Shown here: positions 27,484 through 36,225 of the stretch, one piece after another
Layout of the letters: every line of letters starts with the position of its first letter
Position numbering within the stretch: position 1 is the stretch's first letter
NCBI RefSeq assembly: GCF_037969875.1
Contig: NZ_CP150218.1
Coordinates: 7,650,112-7,714,111, forward strand
Reading direction: 5' to 3'
Source: Paenibacillus sp. FSL R7-0337
GTDB lineage: Bacteria; Bacillota; Bacilli; Paenibacillales; Paenibacillaceae
Length of the DNA stretch: 64,000 bases
Translations under genes and position numbers: made by a program
Notes under the pieces: generated by a model
The model's database searches: none
What the model saw: only the letters and a program-made list of their open reading frames with translations
Told to the model about the DNA's origin: nothing

Positions 27484-27694
27484 CGTCGTATGTGAAACTA
27501 TGATCGCTTCGCTTCCTTAATTCGACTTTCCAGAGGCTAGTCAAAGGTTAATGGGTTAGATACACATAAGTTATATTTTCACAAAAATAGTAGCCTCAGT
27601 GTAAATACGGCACCTGCTCCCGGTTGCTATACTCGATTTGTCACACGGGAACACCTGTGGAAGACATCAGAATAGTTCAGGGGGTAGTGCAGGA
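27484..27694 (+). promoter_or_regulatory. Regulatory region of the sugar importer, probably activator-dependent
   Basis: An extended -10 (TGCTATACT, core 27628-27633) is present without a recognisable -35 at the right distance. The upstream 27540-27600 stretch is AT-rich (TACACATAAGTTATATTTTC). That layout fits activation by the AraC-type response regulator encoded just upstream. No gene is visible in this stretch. Confidence 0.45.
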
Positions 27695-28804
27695 ATGAAA
27701 AGATATTCAATGATCACGCTTCTGCTAACACTGGTACTCATCTTATCTGCATGCGGTAACAGCGGTAATTCATCCAGCAGTGCCGGCAGCTCTTCCGGCG
27801 GCGGGGATACATCCAAGGGCAAGGTGGGCATTGCGATGCCAACCAAATCTTCGGAGCGCTGGGTGAATGACGGCAACAACATGGTCAAGGAGTTCGAGAA
27901 GCTGGGCTACGGCACGGATCTGCAATATGCGGAGGATGTTGTCGAGAATCAGGTGTCGCAGATTGAGAACATGATCACCAAAGGCGTGAACGCCATTGTA
28001 ATCGCTTCAATTGACGGCGAGGCGCTGACGGATGTGCTGCAGAAGGCGCATGACGCCAACGTTAAGGTCATCGCTTATGACCGTCTGATCAAAAAAAGTG
28101 AATTTGTAGACTACTATGCGACTTTCGATAATTTCAAGGTGGGCGTGCTGCAAGGCTCCTACATTGAGGAGAAGCTTGGCCTGAAGGACGGCAAGGGCCC
28201 TTTCAACATCGAGCTGTTCGGCGGATCGCCGGATGACAACAATGCCTACTTCTTCTTCGATGGCGCCATGTCGATTCTGAAGCCGTACATCGATTCCGGC
28301 AAGCTAGTGGTCCGCAGCAAGCAGCTTACGATGGATAAGGTAGCTACGCTGCGCTGGGACGGCGCTGCCGCCCAGTCACGGATGGATAACCTGCTGAGCG
28401 CGAACTATGCAAGCGATAATCTGGACGCCGTCTTGTCTCCATACGATGGTATCAGCATCGGTATCCTGTCTTCGCTCAAGGGTGTAGGCTACGGTTCCGG
28501 CGACAAGAAGCTTCCGGTAGTTACCGGACAGGACGCCGAGCTGGCCTCCGTGAAGTCCATTCTGGCTGGAGAGCAGACTCAGACGGTATTCAAGGATACC
28601 CGCGAGCTGGCTAAGAAGGCGGTGGAGATGACCGAGAGTGTGCTGAAGGGGACCGAAGCCGAAGTCAACGATACCACTACCTACGACAACGGAGTCAAAA
28701 TTGTCCCGTCCTACCTGCTGGAGCCGGTCTCTGTGGATGCGGGAAACGTGGATAAAGTGCTGGTAGACGGCGGGTACTATACCAAGGAACAGCTGGGACA
28801 ATAG
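27695..28804 (+). CDS. Sugar ABC transporter binding lipoprotein (ChvE/multiple monosaccharide type)
   Basis: 369 residues. Lipoprotein signal with lipobox LILSAC, a Ser/Gly linker, then KVGIAMPTKSSERWVNDGNN, VIASIDGEALTDVLQKA, KVIAYDRLIKKSEFVDYY and the family-specific FNIELFGGSPDDNNAYFFFD. This is the ChvE group, known to bind several aldoses such as arabinose, galactose and xylose. ATG 27695 directly precedes the signal peptide. MmsA and MmsB follow, making a complete importer. Confidence 0.92.
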   Translation: MKRYSMITLLLTLVLILSACGNSGNSSSSAGSSSGGGDTSKGKVGIAMPTKSSERWVNDGNNMVKEFEKLGYGTDLQYAEDVVENQVSQIENMITKGVNAIVIASIDGEALTDVLQKAHDANVKVIAYDRLIKKSEFVDYYATFDNFKVGVLQGSYIEEKLGLKDGKGPFNIELFGGSPDDNNAYFFFDGAMSILKPYIDSGKLVVRSKQLTMDKVATLRWDGAAAQSRMDNLLSANYASDNLDAVLSPYDGISIGILSSLKGVGYGSGDKKLPVVTGQDAELASVKSILAGEQTQTVFKDTRELAKKAVEMTESVLKGTEAEVNDTTTYDNGVKIVPSYLLEPVSVDAGNVDKVLVDGGYYTKEQLGQ

Positions 28805-28908
28805 CCGTCATAGTACAGGTCTAGCGGGTACCGGCGGCAGCCGTGAAGTGCAAGGAGCGCCGCCGGAGAACCGCTGCACAGTCACAAGGAAAGCTGGGTG
28901 AGAGGCAC

Positions 28909-30438
28909 TTGAGTGAAATTATTTTGGAGATGAAAGGCATTACCAAGACATTCCCCGGCGTCAAAGCGCTCTCGTCAGTCAATCTGCAGGTGAAGGCAGG
29001 CGAGATCCACGCCCTCTGCGGAGAGAACGGGGCAGGCAAGTCCACGCTGATGAAGGTGCTTAGCGGAGTGTATCCGCACGGGACGTATGAAGGGGATATT
29101 TTGTACCAGGGACAGGTATGCCAGTTCAAGGATATTAAGGACAGCGAGGGCCTGGGAATCGTCATTATCCATCAGGAGCTGGCGCTGATTCCGTATTTGT
29201 CGATTTCGGAGAACATCTTCCTCGGCAATGAACAGGCCAGACGCGGGGTGATCAACTGGAACGAAACGACGGTCAAGACCAAGGCGCTGCTAACCACCGT
29301 CGGCCTCAAGGAATCGCCGTTTACAGGAGTCTCTACGATAGGTGTCGGCAAGCAGCAGCTTGTAGAGATCGCGAAGGCGCTCTCCAAGGAAGTGAAGCTG
29401 CTCATTCTCGACGAACCGACAGCGGCGCTGAATGAGGATGATAGCGAGAACCTGCTGCTGCTCATTCTGGAGCTGAAGAAGCAGGGGATATCTTCGATTA
29501 TCATTTCCCACAAATTGAACGAAATCGAGAAGATAGCGGATTCGGTCACGATTCTGCGGGATGGACAGACCATCAAGACTCTGGATATGAAGCAGGATGC
29601 CGTTACTGAGGATGTCATTATCAAAGGCATGGTCGGGCGCGATCTGACGAACCGTTATCCTGAGCGCACACCGAACCTGGGGGAGACGATCTTCGAGATC
29701 CGCGACTGGAACGTCTATCACGAGACGCAGGCGGACCGCAAAATGCTGGATCAGATCCATCTCCACATCCGGCGCGGCGAGGTAGTCGGTATTGCCGGGC
29801 TAATGGGCGCGGGGCGCACGGAGCTGGCGATGAGTGTGTTCGGCAAGTCTTATGGCAAGCGGATCAGCGGCCAGACTTTTATGCACGGCAAGGAAGTGCA
29901 CCTGAATAACATCAGCCAGGCGATAGAGCATGGGTTAGCCTACGTGACCGAGGACCGCAAGCATTACGGCCTGATCCTGATCGACGATATCAAACGGAAC
30001 ATCTCGCTCAGCAGTCTGAAGAAGCTCTCCCGCCATGGCGTCATTAATGAGAACGAGGAAGTGCTGGTCGCAGAGGAGTACCGCAAGAAGCTGAACATCA
30101 AGACCCCCAGCATCCTGCAAAAAACCGTGAATCTCAGCGGCGGCAACCAGCAAAAGGTGGTGCTCAGTAAATGGATCTACGCCGGACCAGATGTTCTGAT
30201 CCTCGATGAGCCTACCCGGGGCATCGATGTCGGGGCCAAATATGAAATTTACTCCATTATCAACAGCCTTGCCGCAGAGGGGAAGGGCGTGCTGGTCATC
30301 TCTTCCGAGCTGCCGGAAATTATCGGGATGTGCGACCGGATCTACACCATGTGCGAAGGGCGGATCAGCGGGGAAGTGGAGCGGAAGGACGCCACGCAGG
30401 AGCTTTTGATGAAATTTATGACACGAAGCAGGGGGTAA
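28909..30438 (+). CDS. mmsA: Multiple monosaccharide ABC transporter ATP-binding protein
   Basis: 509 residues with two ABC cassettes. The first has GENGAGKST and Walker B LLILDEPTAALNEDD; the second has the degenerate loop GLMGAGRTEL, signature LSGGNQQKVVLSKW and VLILDEPTRGIDVG. The start is read as TTG 28909 (product begins MSEIILEMKGITKTFPGV), matching the family, although the ribosome site GAGAGG is close; an internal ATG at 28930 would cut the first strand. It hydrolyses ATP to drive sugar import with the permease 6 bp downstream. Confidence 0.92.
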   Translation: MSEIILEMKGITKTFPGVKALSSVNLQVKAGEIHALCGENGAGKSTLMKVLSGVYPHGTYEGDILYQGQVCQFKDIKDSEGLGIVIIHQELALIPYLSISENIFLGNEQARRGVINWNETTVKTKALLTTVGLKESPFTGVSTIGVGKQQLVEIAKALSKEVKLLILDEPTAALNEDDSENLLLLILELKKQGISSIIISHKLNEIEKIADSVTILRDGQTIKTLDMKQDAVTEDVIIKGMVGRDLTNRYPERTPNLGETIFEIRDWNVYHETQADRKMLDQIHLHIRRGEVVGIAGLMGAGRTELAMSVFGKSYGKRISGQTFMHGKEVHLNNISQAIEHGLAYVTEDRKHYGLILIDDIKRNISLSSLKKLSRHGVINENEEVLVAEEYRKKLNIKTPSILQKTVNLSGGNQQKVVLSKWIYAGPDVLILDEPTRGIDVGAKYEIYSIINSLAAEGKGVLVISSELPEIIGMCDRIYTMCEGRISGEVERKDATQELLMKFMTRSRG

Positions 30439-30444
30439 CACCGC

Positions 30445-31608
30445 ATGGGAGCTATTAGTGAACTGTTCAAAAAAAATATCCGCCAATACGGCATGATCAT
30501 TGCCTTGATCTTTATTTCGGTGTTCTTTCAAATTATGACGGACGGCATTCTGCTGAAGCCGCTGAACGTGACCAATCTGATTCTGCAGAATAGCTACATA
30601 CTGGTGCTGGCGATCGGGATGGTGCTAGTGATCATCACCGGTCATATCGACCTCTCCGTCGGCTCGGTAGCTGCCTTCATCGGCGCCCTGTCGGCCATTA
30701 TGATGGTGGATATGGAGCTGAATCCCGTACTGGCTGTAGTGATTTCGCTGTTGATGGGTGCTCTGGTCGGGGCCTGGCAGGGCTTCTGGGTCGCTTATGT
30801 CAAAATCCCGGCGTTCATCGTTACCCTGGCAGGCATGCTGTTGTTCCGCGGCCTGACGATGATCGTGCTGAACGGGCAGTCAATTGCGCCGTTTCCGAAG
30901 ACGTTTCAGAAGATCAGCTCCGGGTTCATTCCCGATGTCGCAAGCGTGGGTTCGCTGAATGTGCTGACTCTGATCATCGGCGTTCTGCTGTCGCTGCTGG
31001 TGATCTATCAGGAAATCCGCAGCCGCCGGATCACGGTGAAGTACGGCTTCGAGCAATCGCCAGCTTGGATGTCTGTTGCTAAGGCCGCTGCACTGGTGAT
31101 CGTCATCAACCTGTTCACTTATGTTCTGGCGCAATATAACGGGATTCCTAACATTCTAGTGATTCTGATGGTGCTGATCGTGATTTACTCCTTCGTCATG
31201 AACCACATGACCATGGGGCGGCATATCTATGCCCTGGGCGGCAATGAGAAGGCGGCAAGCCTCTCCGGCGTCAAAACCAAACGGGTGACCTTCTGGGTAT
31301 TCGTCAACATGGGCGTACTCGCTGCCCTGTCCGGTCTGGTCTTCGCGGCACGCCTGAACTCAGCCACCCCTAAGGCAGGTACGAACTTCGAGCTGGATGC
31401 TATCGCTGCCTGCTTCATCGGCGGAGCCTCCGCGTCCGGGGGAATCGGAACCGTGGTCGGCGCCATTATCGGCGGTCTGGTCATGGGCGTGATGAATAAC
31501 GGCATGTCGCTTGTCGGCCTCGGCGTTGACTGGCAGCAGGGAATCAAGGGATTGGTGTTGCTGCTTGCCGTAGGCTTCGATATCTATAACAAGTCGAAGA
31601 CAGCCTGA
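30445..31608 (+). CDS. mmsB: Multiple monosaccharide ABC transporter permease
   Basis: 387 residues with about ten hydrophobic segments. VLVIITGHIDLSVGSVAAF, AFIVTLAGMLLFRGLTMI, and ALGGNEKAASLSGVKTKR are conserved in the GguB/MmsB branch, whose long loop between helices (about 190-230) is present. FIGGASASGGIGTVVGA is the coupling-helix region. It ends the three-gene import operon. Confidence 0.92.
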   Translation: MGAISELFKKNIRQYGMIIALIFISVFFQIMTDGILLKPLNVTNLILQNSYILVLAIGMVLVIITGHIDLSVGSVAAFIGALSAIMMVDMELNPVLAVVISLLMGALVGAWQGFWVAYVKIPAFIVTLAGMLLFRGLTMIVLNGQSIAPFPKTFQKISSGFIPDVASVGSLNVLTLIIGVLLSLLVIYQEIRSRRITVKYGFEQSPAWMSVAKAAALVIVINLFTYVLAQYNGIPNILVILMVLIVIYSFVMNHMTMGRHIYALGGNEKAASLSGVKTKRVTFWVFVNMGVLAALSGLVFAARLNSATPKAGTNFELDAIAACFIGGASASGGIGTVVGAIIGGLVMGVMNNGMSLVGLGVDWQQGIKGLVLLLAVGFDIYNKSKTA

Positions 31609-31624
31609 TCTATGGATAAAAACG

Positions 31625-31658
31625 GGCCGGAACTGCTCCTGAGGGAGCGGGTCCGGCT
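31625..31658 (+). terminator. Hairpin after the sugar importer operon
   Basis: GCCGGA/TCCGGC with an inner GCTCCTGAGGGAGC stem-loop. The T run is weak (CTTACCTG), so efficiency is uncertain. Confidence 0.45.
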
Positions 31659-31763
31659 TACCTGTCGTTCAAGTCTTCCCGCGCAGCTTGCAGCATCTGC
31701 CTCTGGCATGGATAATAGCACCTAAGGTGCTTTATATTTCATGCTAGTAACAGGAGGCTACAA

Positions 31764-32432
31764 ATGCAGATTATTGCCATGCTTACCATGCTGATTGACC
31801 ATGTTGGGCTGATCTTTTTCCCGGGTGAGCTTGCCTGGAGATATGTGGGGAGAATTGCCTTCCCGATCTACTGCTACGCGCTGGCGCAAGGCTATATCCA
31901 TACCTCCTCCAGACCCCGCTATCTGCGGCGGCTGCTTGTCATCGCTGTGCTGGCGCAGATTCCGTACAATCTGGCGATTCATCCGGGAGGCTGGAACGTC
32001 GTATTCACCCTGCTGATCTCAGCGCTGGTCCTTGCCCTGCTTGATAAGCTGCCCAATCTGTGGGCGGGTATTCCGGTAGTGGTAGTCGCTGTGCTGCTGA
32101 TGGATGCGCTGCCGCTCGACTACAACGCTTACGGCCTGCTGCTGGTGCTGATCTTCCGATACACCCGTTCTTATGTGCTCGTGCTGGCGCATTTGGCGCT
32201 GAATGTATTCTATCTGTTCTATTATAATTGGCTGGTGCAGATGGCCAGCATTATTCCGACCTTTCTGATTGCGCTGACCCCGGGTTTTTGGGTGCTGCTG
32301 GAGAAGAGACGTCTGCCGCGCTGGGTTTGGTGGAGCTTTTATCCGGTCCATTTAGTAATACTTGCCTTGGTAAAGTTTCTCTTTTTCAAAGAATGGGTAT
32401 TTATAGAATGGCGGAGTTTATTTAGCGTATGA
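31764..32432 (+). CDS. TraX family membrane protein
   Basis: 222 residues, seven or eight hydrophobic segments. The N-terminal MLTMLIDHVGLIFFP and GRIAFPIYCYALAQGYIHT are the TraX signature (PF05857). TraX acetylates F-pilin in plasmids, but chromosomal Firmicute homologues have no pilin here and are presumed acyltransferase-like. AGGAGG precedes the ATG. There are no conjugation genes nearby, so this is not evidence for a mobile element. Confidence 0.88.
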   Translation: MQIIAMLTMLIDHVGLIFFPGELAWRYVGRIAFPIYCYALAQGYIHTSSRPRYLRRLLVIAVLAQIPYNLAIHPGGWNVVFTLLISALVLALLDKLPNLWAGIPVVVVAVLLMDALPLDYNAYGLLLVLIFRYTRSYVLVLAHLALNVFYLFYYNWLVQMASIIPTFLIALTPGFWVLLEKRRLPRWVWWSFYPVHLVILALVKFLFFKEWVFIEWRSLFSV

Positions 32433-32524
32433 GGGTTCATCATTTCCAGGTGCTGTATTTACAAATTGATGCTCCTCTGAGATGATGGGTACGTTGCCAA
32501 ATTATGAGCTAGAGGAGACATGCT

Positions 32525-34033
32525 ATGAAGAAAATGAAAGCAAGAACCAAATGGCTGGTGCCGATTCTCGCCCTGCTGCTGATTCTGTCAGGCTGCCAAG
32601 CGGTTGGCGGCTTCGATGTCAATAAGGCACTGCTGGGGGATCTGGATGTTAAATCCTCTGAATCAAGCACTACGATGACCCTGAGCGCTGTTCCTGCCGC
32701 AGGCATCACCGCAGAGGACCGGGAAGTTGTTGATCTTATTAATTCCTTATCACTTACGCTCGGCCATGTGAAGGTTCAGGATAACGGCAATGTCTCGGCC
32801 ACGGGAGTTGTGGGTTACAAGGAGTTCAAGATTCCTTTCTCCCTCTTCACCGACCAGAAGAATCTGGTCTTCACCGCAGAAGGCGCGAAGCAGCCGTTCT
32901 ACATGCCGCTTCAGAGCAATGAAATGTTGCTTGGTCTGGAAGCAACCGATCCTGCCAAGACCTTGGAATTCACTAAGCTGGCCTCCCAGTTTGTGATCAA
33001 GAATCTTCCGAATCCGGGTGCGATCACAGTGACATCAGTAAATGAATCCGTATACGGCCAGCCAACCAGCTTGACGAAGCTACATACGGAAATTACAGGA
33101 GAAGAGCTTCCGGTATTGCTTAAGAGCTTCCTGAGATCTGTGTCTAAGGATACCGAAGGCTTCACTGCCCTGATCAGCGGTCTATATGATTATATGTATC
33201 CGCTGATCAAAGACAGAGCTGAAGATCTGAACAGCATTGGTCTGGGCGATATTCCGTTGGAGGATAAAGAAGGGGTAGTCACTGTAGTGCATGATGCAGC
33301 TAAGCTGGCTGTGGATGCTCTCCTGCTGGTCTATGACAAGCAATTGGAGAACCTCTATGAGACCACTCCTGAACTTAAGACTGTTCTAGGCAAGGATACC
33401 AAGCTGAGCGCGGATATCTTCGTGGACAGCGGCTTCCATGTCCGCAAACAGAACATCGACTTCAATGTTGCTCTTCCGGCCAGTGAAGATCTGCCGCTGC
33501 AGAGCATCAACATGAAGCTGGTATCCGAGACCTGGAATGTGAACGGTCCGGTAACGGCTGATGCGATCAGCACAACAGGTGCAATTGATTACTCCATGGG
33601 AGATCTTACTCCAGGGGAGACCCTGAGAAGCTTCGAACCTAATTCACAGGTATATAAGCTGCTCAAAGAAGAGATGGGAATTACCGCTAAGAGCCTGATG
33701 ATCGCACCGGACGACGATTATTATTATCCGGTTGTGAAGAATGGCACTACCTATGTTCCGCTGCGCTATGTCGCAGAGGATCTGGATGCTAAGGTAGAGT
33801 GGGATGGACCTAACAAGTCGATCAAGGTTACCGACGATGTATACGGTGATCAGCTCGTCTTCAAAATCGGTTCCGCGCAGGCACAAATTGCCGGCAAGAC
33901 CGTGAAGCTTCCGTTAGCGGTATTCGTAGATGAGTACGGAGATGCTAATGTGCCGCTGCGTGTATTGGCCGAAGGCCTGCATGCTACGGTTGAAGTAGAT
34001 GATGACGGCTATATCTGGATCGAACGTCCGTAA
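32525..34033 (+). CDS. Lipoprotein with C-terminal copper-amine-oxidase-like stalk domain
   Basis: 502 residues. Lipobox ILSGC near residue 24, a large central region (about 40-380) of unknown fold, and a C-terminal stalk domain (about 395-500): NGTTYVPLRYVAEDLDAKVE with WDGPNKSIKV, then VPLRVLAEGLHATVEV. Stalk domains of this type are abundant in Paenibacillus surface proteins and do not bind copper. It is monocistronic. The central region is not recognised. Confidence 0.78.
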   Translation: MKKMKARTKWLVPILALLLILSGCQAVGGFDVNKALLGDLDVKSSESSTTMTLSAVPAAGITAEDREVVDLINSLSLTLGHVKVQDNGNVSATGVVGYKEFKIPFSLFTDQKNLVFTAEGAKQPFYMPLQSNEMLLGLEATDPAKTLEFTKLASQFVIKNLPNPGAITVTSVNESVYGQPTSLTKLHTEITGEELPVLLKSFLRSVSKDTEGFTALISGLYDYMYPLIKDRAEDLNSIGLGDIPLEDKEGVVTVVHDAAKLAVDALLLVYDKQLENLYETTPELKTVLGKDTKLSADIFVDSGFHVRKQNIDFNVALPASEDLPLQSINMKLVSETWNVNGPVTADAISTTGAIDYSMGDLTPGETLRSFEPNSQVYKLLKEEMGITAKSLMIAPDDDYYYPVVKNGTTYVPLRYVAEDLDAKVEWDGPNKSIKVTDDVYGDQLVFKIGSAQAQIAGKTVKLPLAVFVDEYGDANVPLRVLAEGLHATVEVDDDGYIWIERP

Positions 34034-34050
34034 GAAGTAAGGCAACAGTC

Positions 34051-34095
34051 AAGAAGCCGGGATCCCTGAGCAATCAGGCGGTTCCGGCTTCTTTT
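34051..34095 (+). terminator. Terminator after the stalk-domain lipoprotein
   Basis: AAGAAGCCGG pairs with CCGGCTTCTT, followed by TT. Confidence 0.75.
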
Positions 34096-34205
34096 GATAG
34101 ATAAGAATTTATGTGTTTTGGGGTCCCGCAAAGTACCTGAGTTATCATCGAAGCTAAATCCCCACTTTGTGGGGTTATTTTGTGCTGGAGGTAACGGGTG
34201 CATCC

Positions 34206-34262
34206 TTGACAATATAGGTTTACTGCAATAGACTTAACATCAGTAGGTCTACTGCAATAAAC
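34206..34262 (+). promoter_or_regulatory. Promoter with two BlaI-type operators
   Basis: TTGACA (34206) and TAGACT (34229) with a 17-bp spacer. Two near-identical palindromic sites centred on TGCA overlap and follow the -10: GTTTACTGCAATAGAC at 34218 and GTCTACTGCAATAAAC at 34247, 29 bp apart. Paired dyads placed this way are what BlaI/MecI dimers bind, so the operon is probably autorepressed by its first gene. Confidence 0.75.
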
Positions 34263-34280
34263 TTATAAGGAGTGAACAGG

Positions 34281-34640
34281 ATGGAACCCTACAAATTATA
34301 TGATGCCGAATATAAATTTGCTTGCCTGATCTGGGACCATGAACCGATTAATTCCACTGAACTGGTGAAGCTGAGTCTAGCGGTACTGGGCTGGAAGAAG
34401 TCCACGACCTATACCGTGTTAAGAAAGCTATGTGAGCGGGGAATTCTCAGGAACGAGGGGGCTATGGTCACCGCCATCATCCCGAAGTCGGAAGCACAGC
34501 GGCATGAGAGCCAGACGGTCGTGGACAAAGCCTTTGGCGGCTCGTTACCGCAGTTTTTGACTGCTTTTCTCGGGGATAAGAAATTATCGGCCAAGGAAGC
34601 GGCGGAGCTGAAGAGGATTATTGAGGAGGCCTCCCAATGA
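34281..34640 (+). CDS. BlaI/MecI/CopY family repressor
   Basis: 119 residues, a winged helix with LYDAEYKFACLIWDHEPI, STTYTVLRKLCERGIL (recognition helix) and a C-terminal dimerisation helix pair. The family blocks transcription until an M56 protease signals its cleavage. The ATG at 34281 has AAGGAG eight bases upstream; a GTG three codons earlier overlaps that site. Its stop overlaps the next start as ATGA. No beta-lactamase gene is nearby. Confidence 0.9.
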   Translation: MEPYKLYDAEYKFACLIWDHEPINSTELVKLSLAVLGWKKSTTYTVLRKLCERGILRNEGAMVTAIIPKSEAQRHESQTVVDKAFGGSLPQFLTAFLGDKKLSAKEAAELKRIIEEASQ

Positions 34641-36064
34641 CGGACCTGTGGATCAGTATTCTGAACATGAGCATTACCGCCAGTTATGTGGCCGTCGCCG
34701 TGATGCTGGCGAGAGTCCTGCTGCGGCGCGCTCCCAAAATCTTCTCCTATATGCTGTGGTCAGCAGTAATGATCAGGCTGATCCTTCCGGTTAGCTTCAC
34801 TTCAAGCTTCAGTATCCTGAAGCTGGTAGGGCCTGCGGGCTCATCCGGCACAGGGCAGCTGCAATTCGTTCCGAAGAACATCGGGATGCAAGCACAGCCT
34901 GCGGTGGATACCGGAACAGCTTCTCATGGAAGTCTGTTGAACAGCCTGCTTCCGCCGGCTGCACCTGCAGCAAGCGTGAATCCGGTGCAGATCATCCTGT
35001 GGGCCGGCAGTATGATCTGGCTGACAGGCGCTATAACACTGCTGCTGTACAGCGTGTTCTCTTATATAAGAATCATGCGCAGAGTCTGTACGGCAACCCT
35101 GGTGAATGGGCATGTTTTTGAGACCGACCAGATTATGACTCCTTTCGTCTTCGGCTTCTTGAAGCCAAGGATCTACATTCCGGCCGGAATGAGTGAACAG
35201 GAGCTGTCCCATATTCTGCTGCATGAGCAGACTCATATTGACCGGCGGGATTATCTGGTCAAGCCGCTTATGTTCCTGCTGGTCATTCTCCATTGGTTCA
35301 ATCCGCTGATGTGGCTGTCTTTTGTGCTCATGAGCAAGGATATGGAGATGTCCTGCGATGAAGTGGTGATCCGGAAGCTGGGTCCGCAGGTTAAAAGCAG
35401 ATACTCAGGCTCCCTGCTTGGCTTCTCAGCCCGCCGGAGCGGTCTTATGACCGGCAGCCCGCTGGCTTTTGGCGAGAGCAGTGTGAAGGCCCGGATCAAG
35501 CATATTCTGGCGTACCGAAAACCGACTTCAAGGAGCATGGCCGCTTGTACCCTGCTTATTGTGATCTTGCTTATTGGATGTACAGCCAATCCGAAGACGG
35601 TGGAGCCCCCGGCGCAGGTGTTAGATACCGGTTATGCGGTGGATCAGCTGCTGGAGAGCAAAACAAAGTATATTGGGGACGCCAGCAAAGTCACAGCGCT
35701 GCTTGGTGCAATGCCGCTGCCGGAAGGACTGGAGAGGGCAGGCATTGAGCTGACAACCGGCTCCCGCCCATATGCATTAACCGTCAATTATAAAGTAAAC
35801 GATATTACCGGAATGTGGAACGATGAGCTTCAGGCAGTAAGCCGTGACCCTCTCCTGAAGAATTCGGTCCTGCTGTTCACCCTGATCGATAATGCAGATA
35901 TCATTCATTATTCGCTTGCGGATGAAGGGATAAGTTACAGCTTCACATTTACCAGAGAAGAGGTGGATCAGCTGCTGGGCGAGGATGTCCGTCCGTCTGG
36001 AGCGGATGAAGCTGGCCTCCGTAAGCTGATCGACCGGCTGGATAGTGTCAAGCTTACACCATAG
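34637..36064 (+). CDS. BlaR1/MecR1-like M56 membrane metalloprotease with DUF4825-like C-terminal domain
   Basis: 475 residues. Four hydrophobic segments, a gluzincin motif HEQTH (about residue 196), and the downstream MEMSCDE that completes the active site. After the last membrane segment (ending LLIGC, about 315) lies an extracellular domain of about 155 residues: YAVDQLLESKTKYIGD, then LYALTVNY-like strands and FTFTREEVDQLLG. This resembles DUF4825, not the penicillin-binding sensor of BlaR1. The signal it detects is therefore not expected to be a beta-lactam. Confidence 0.85.
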   Translation: MTDLWISILNMSITASYVAVAVMLARVLLRRAPKIFSYMLWSAVMIRLILPVSFTSSFSILKLVGPAGSSGTGQLQFVPKNIGMQAQPAVDTGTASHGSLLNSLLPPAAPAASVNPVQIILWAGSMIWLTGAITLLLYSVFSYIRIMRRVCTATLVNGHVFETDQIMTPFVFGFLKPRIYIPAGMSEQELSHILLHEQTHIDRRDYLVKPLMFLLVILHWFNPLMWLSFVLMSKDMEMSCDEVVIRKLGPQVKSRYSGSLLGFSARRSGLMTGSPLAFGESSVKARIKHILAYRKPTSRSMAACTLLIVILLIGCTANPKTVEPPAQVLDTGYAVDQLLESKTKYIGDASKVTALLGAMPLPEGLERAGIELTTGSRPYALTVNYKVNDITGMWNDELQAVSRDPLLKNSVLLFTLIDNADIIHYSLADEGISYSFTFTREEVDQLLGEDVRPSGADEAGLRKLIDRLDSVKLTP

Positions 36065-36109
36065 AATCATTCAGCCCTGCAACTAGCGTACAGTGAGGCA
36101 ATACGCACA

Positions 36110-36163
36110 TTTACAGAACATTTACAAAATATTTACAGAACACTGCTGTACCTTTTATCTAAT
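36110..36163 (+). promoter_or_regulatory. PhoP-box-like triple repeat and promoter before chrA
   Basis: TTTACA occurs three times (36110, 36121, 36132) with exactly five bases between copies. The third copy lies 18 bp before TATCTAAT and takes the -35 position. The TT(A/T/C)ACA repeat at 11-bp period is the binding pattern of the phosphate-response regulator PhoP in Bacillus. Confidence 0.55.
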
Positions 36164-36225
36164 GCTTGAACTCGGATGATAGTCTGGAATGAGGTATACA
36201 TTCTAGAGTCAAGGGAGCAATAGGT

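Noticed and set aside
31764..32432. Conjugative element because of TraX
   Set aside because: No relaxase, coupling protein or pilus genes are present; chromosomal TraX-like proteins are common in Firmicutes.
34281..36064. Beta-lactam resistance operon
   Set aside because: There is no beta-lactamase or PBP gene and the sensor domain is not penicillin-binding.
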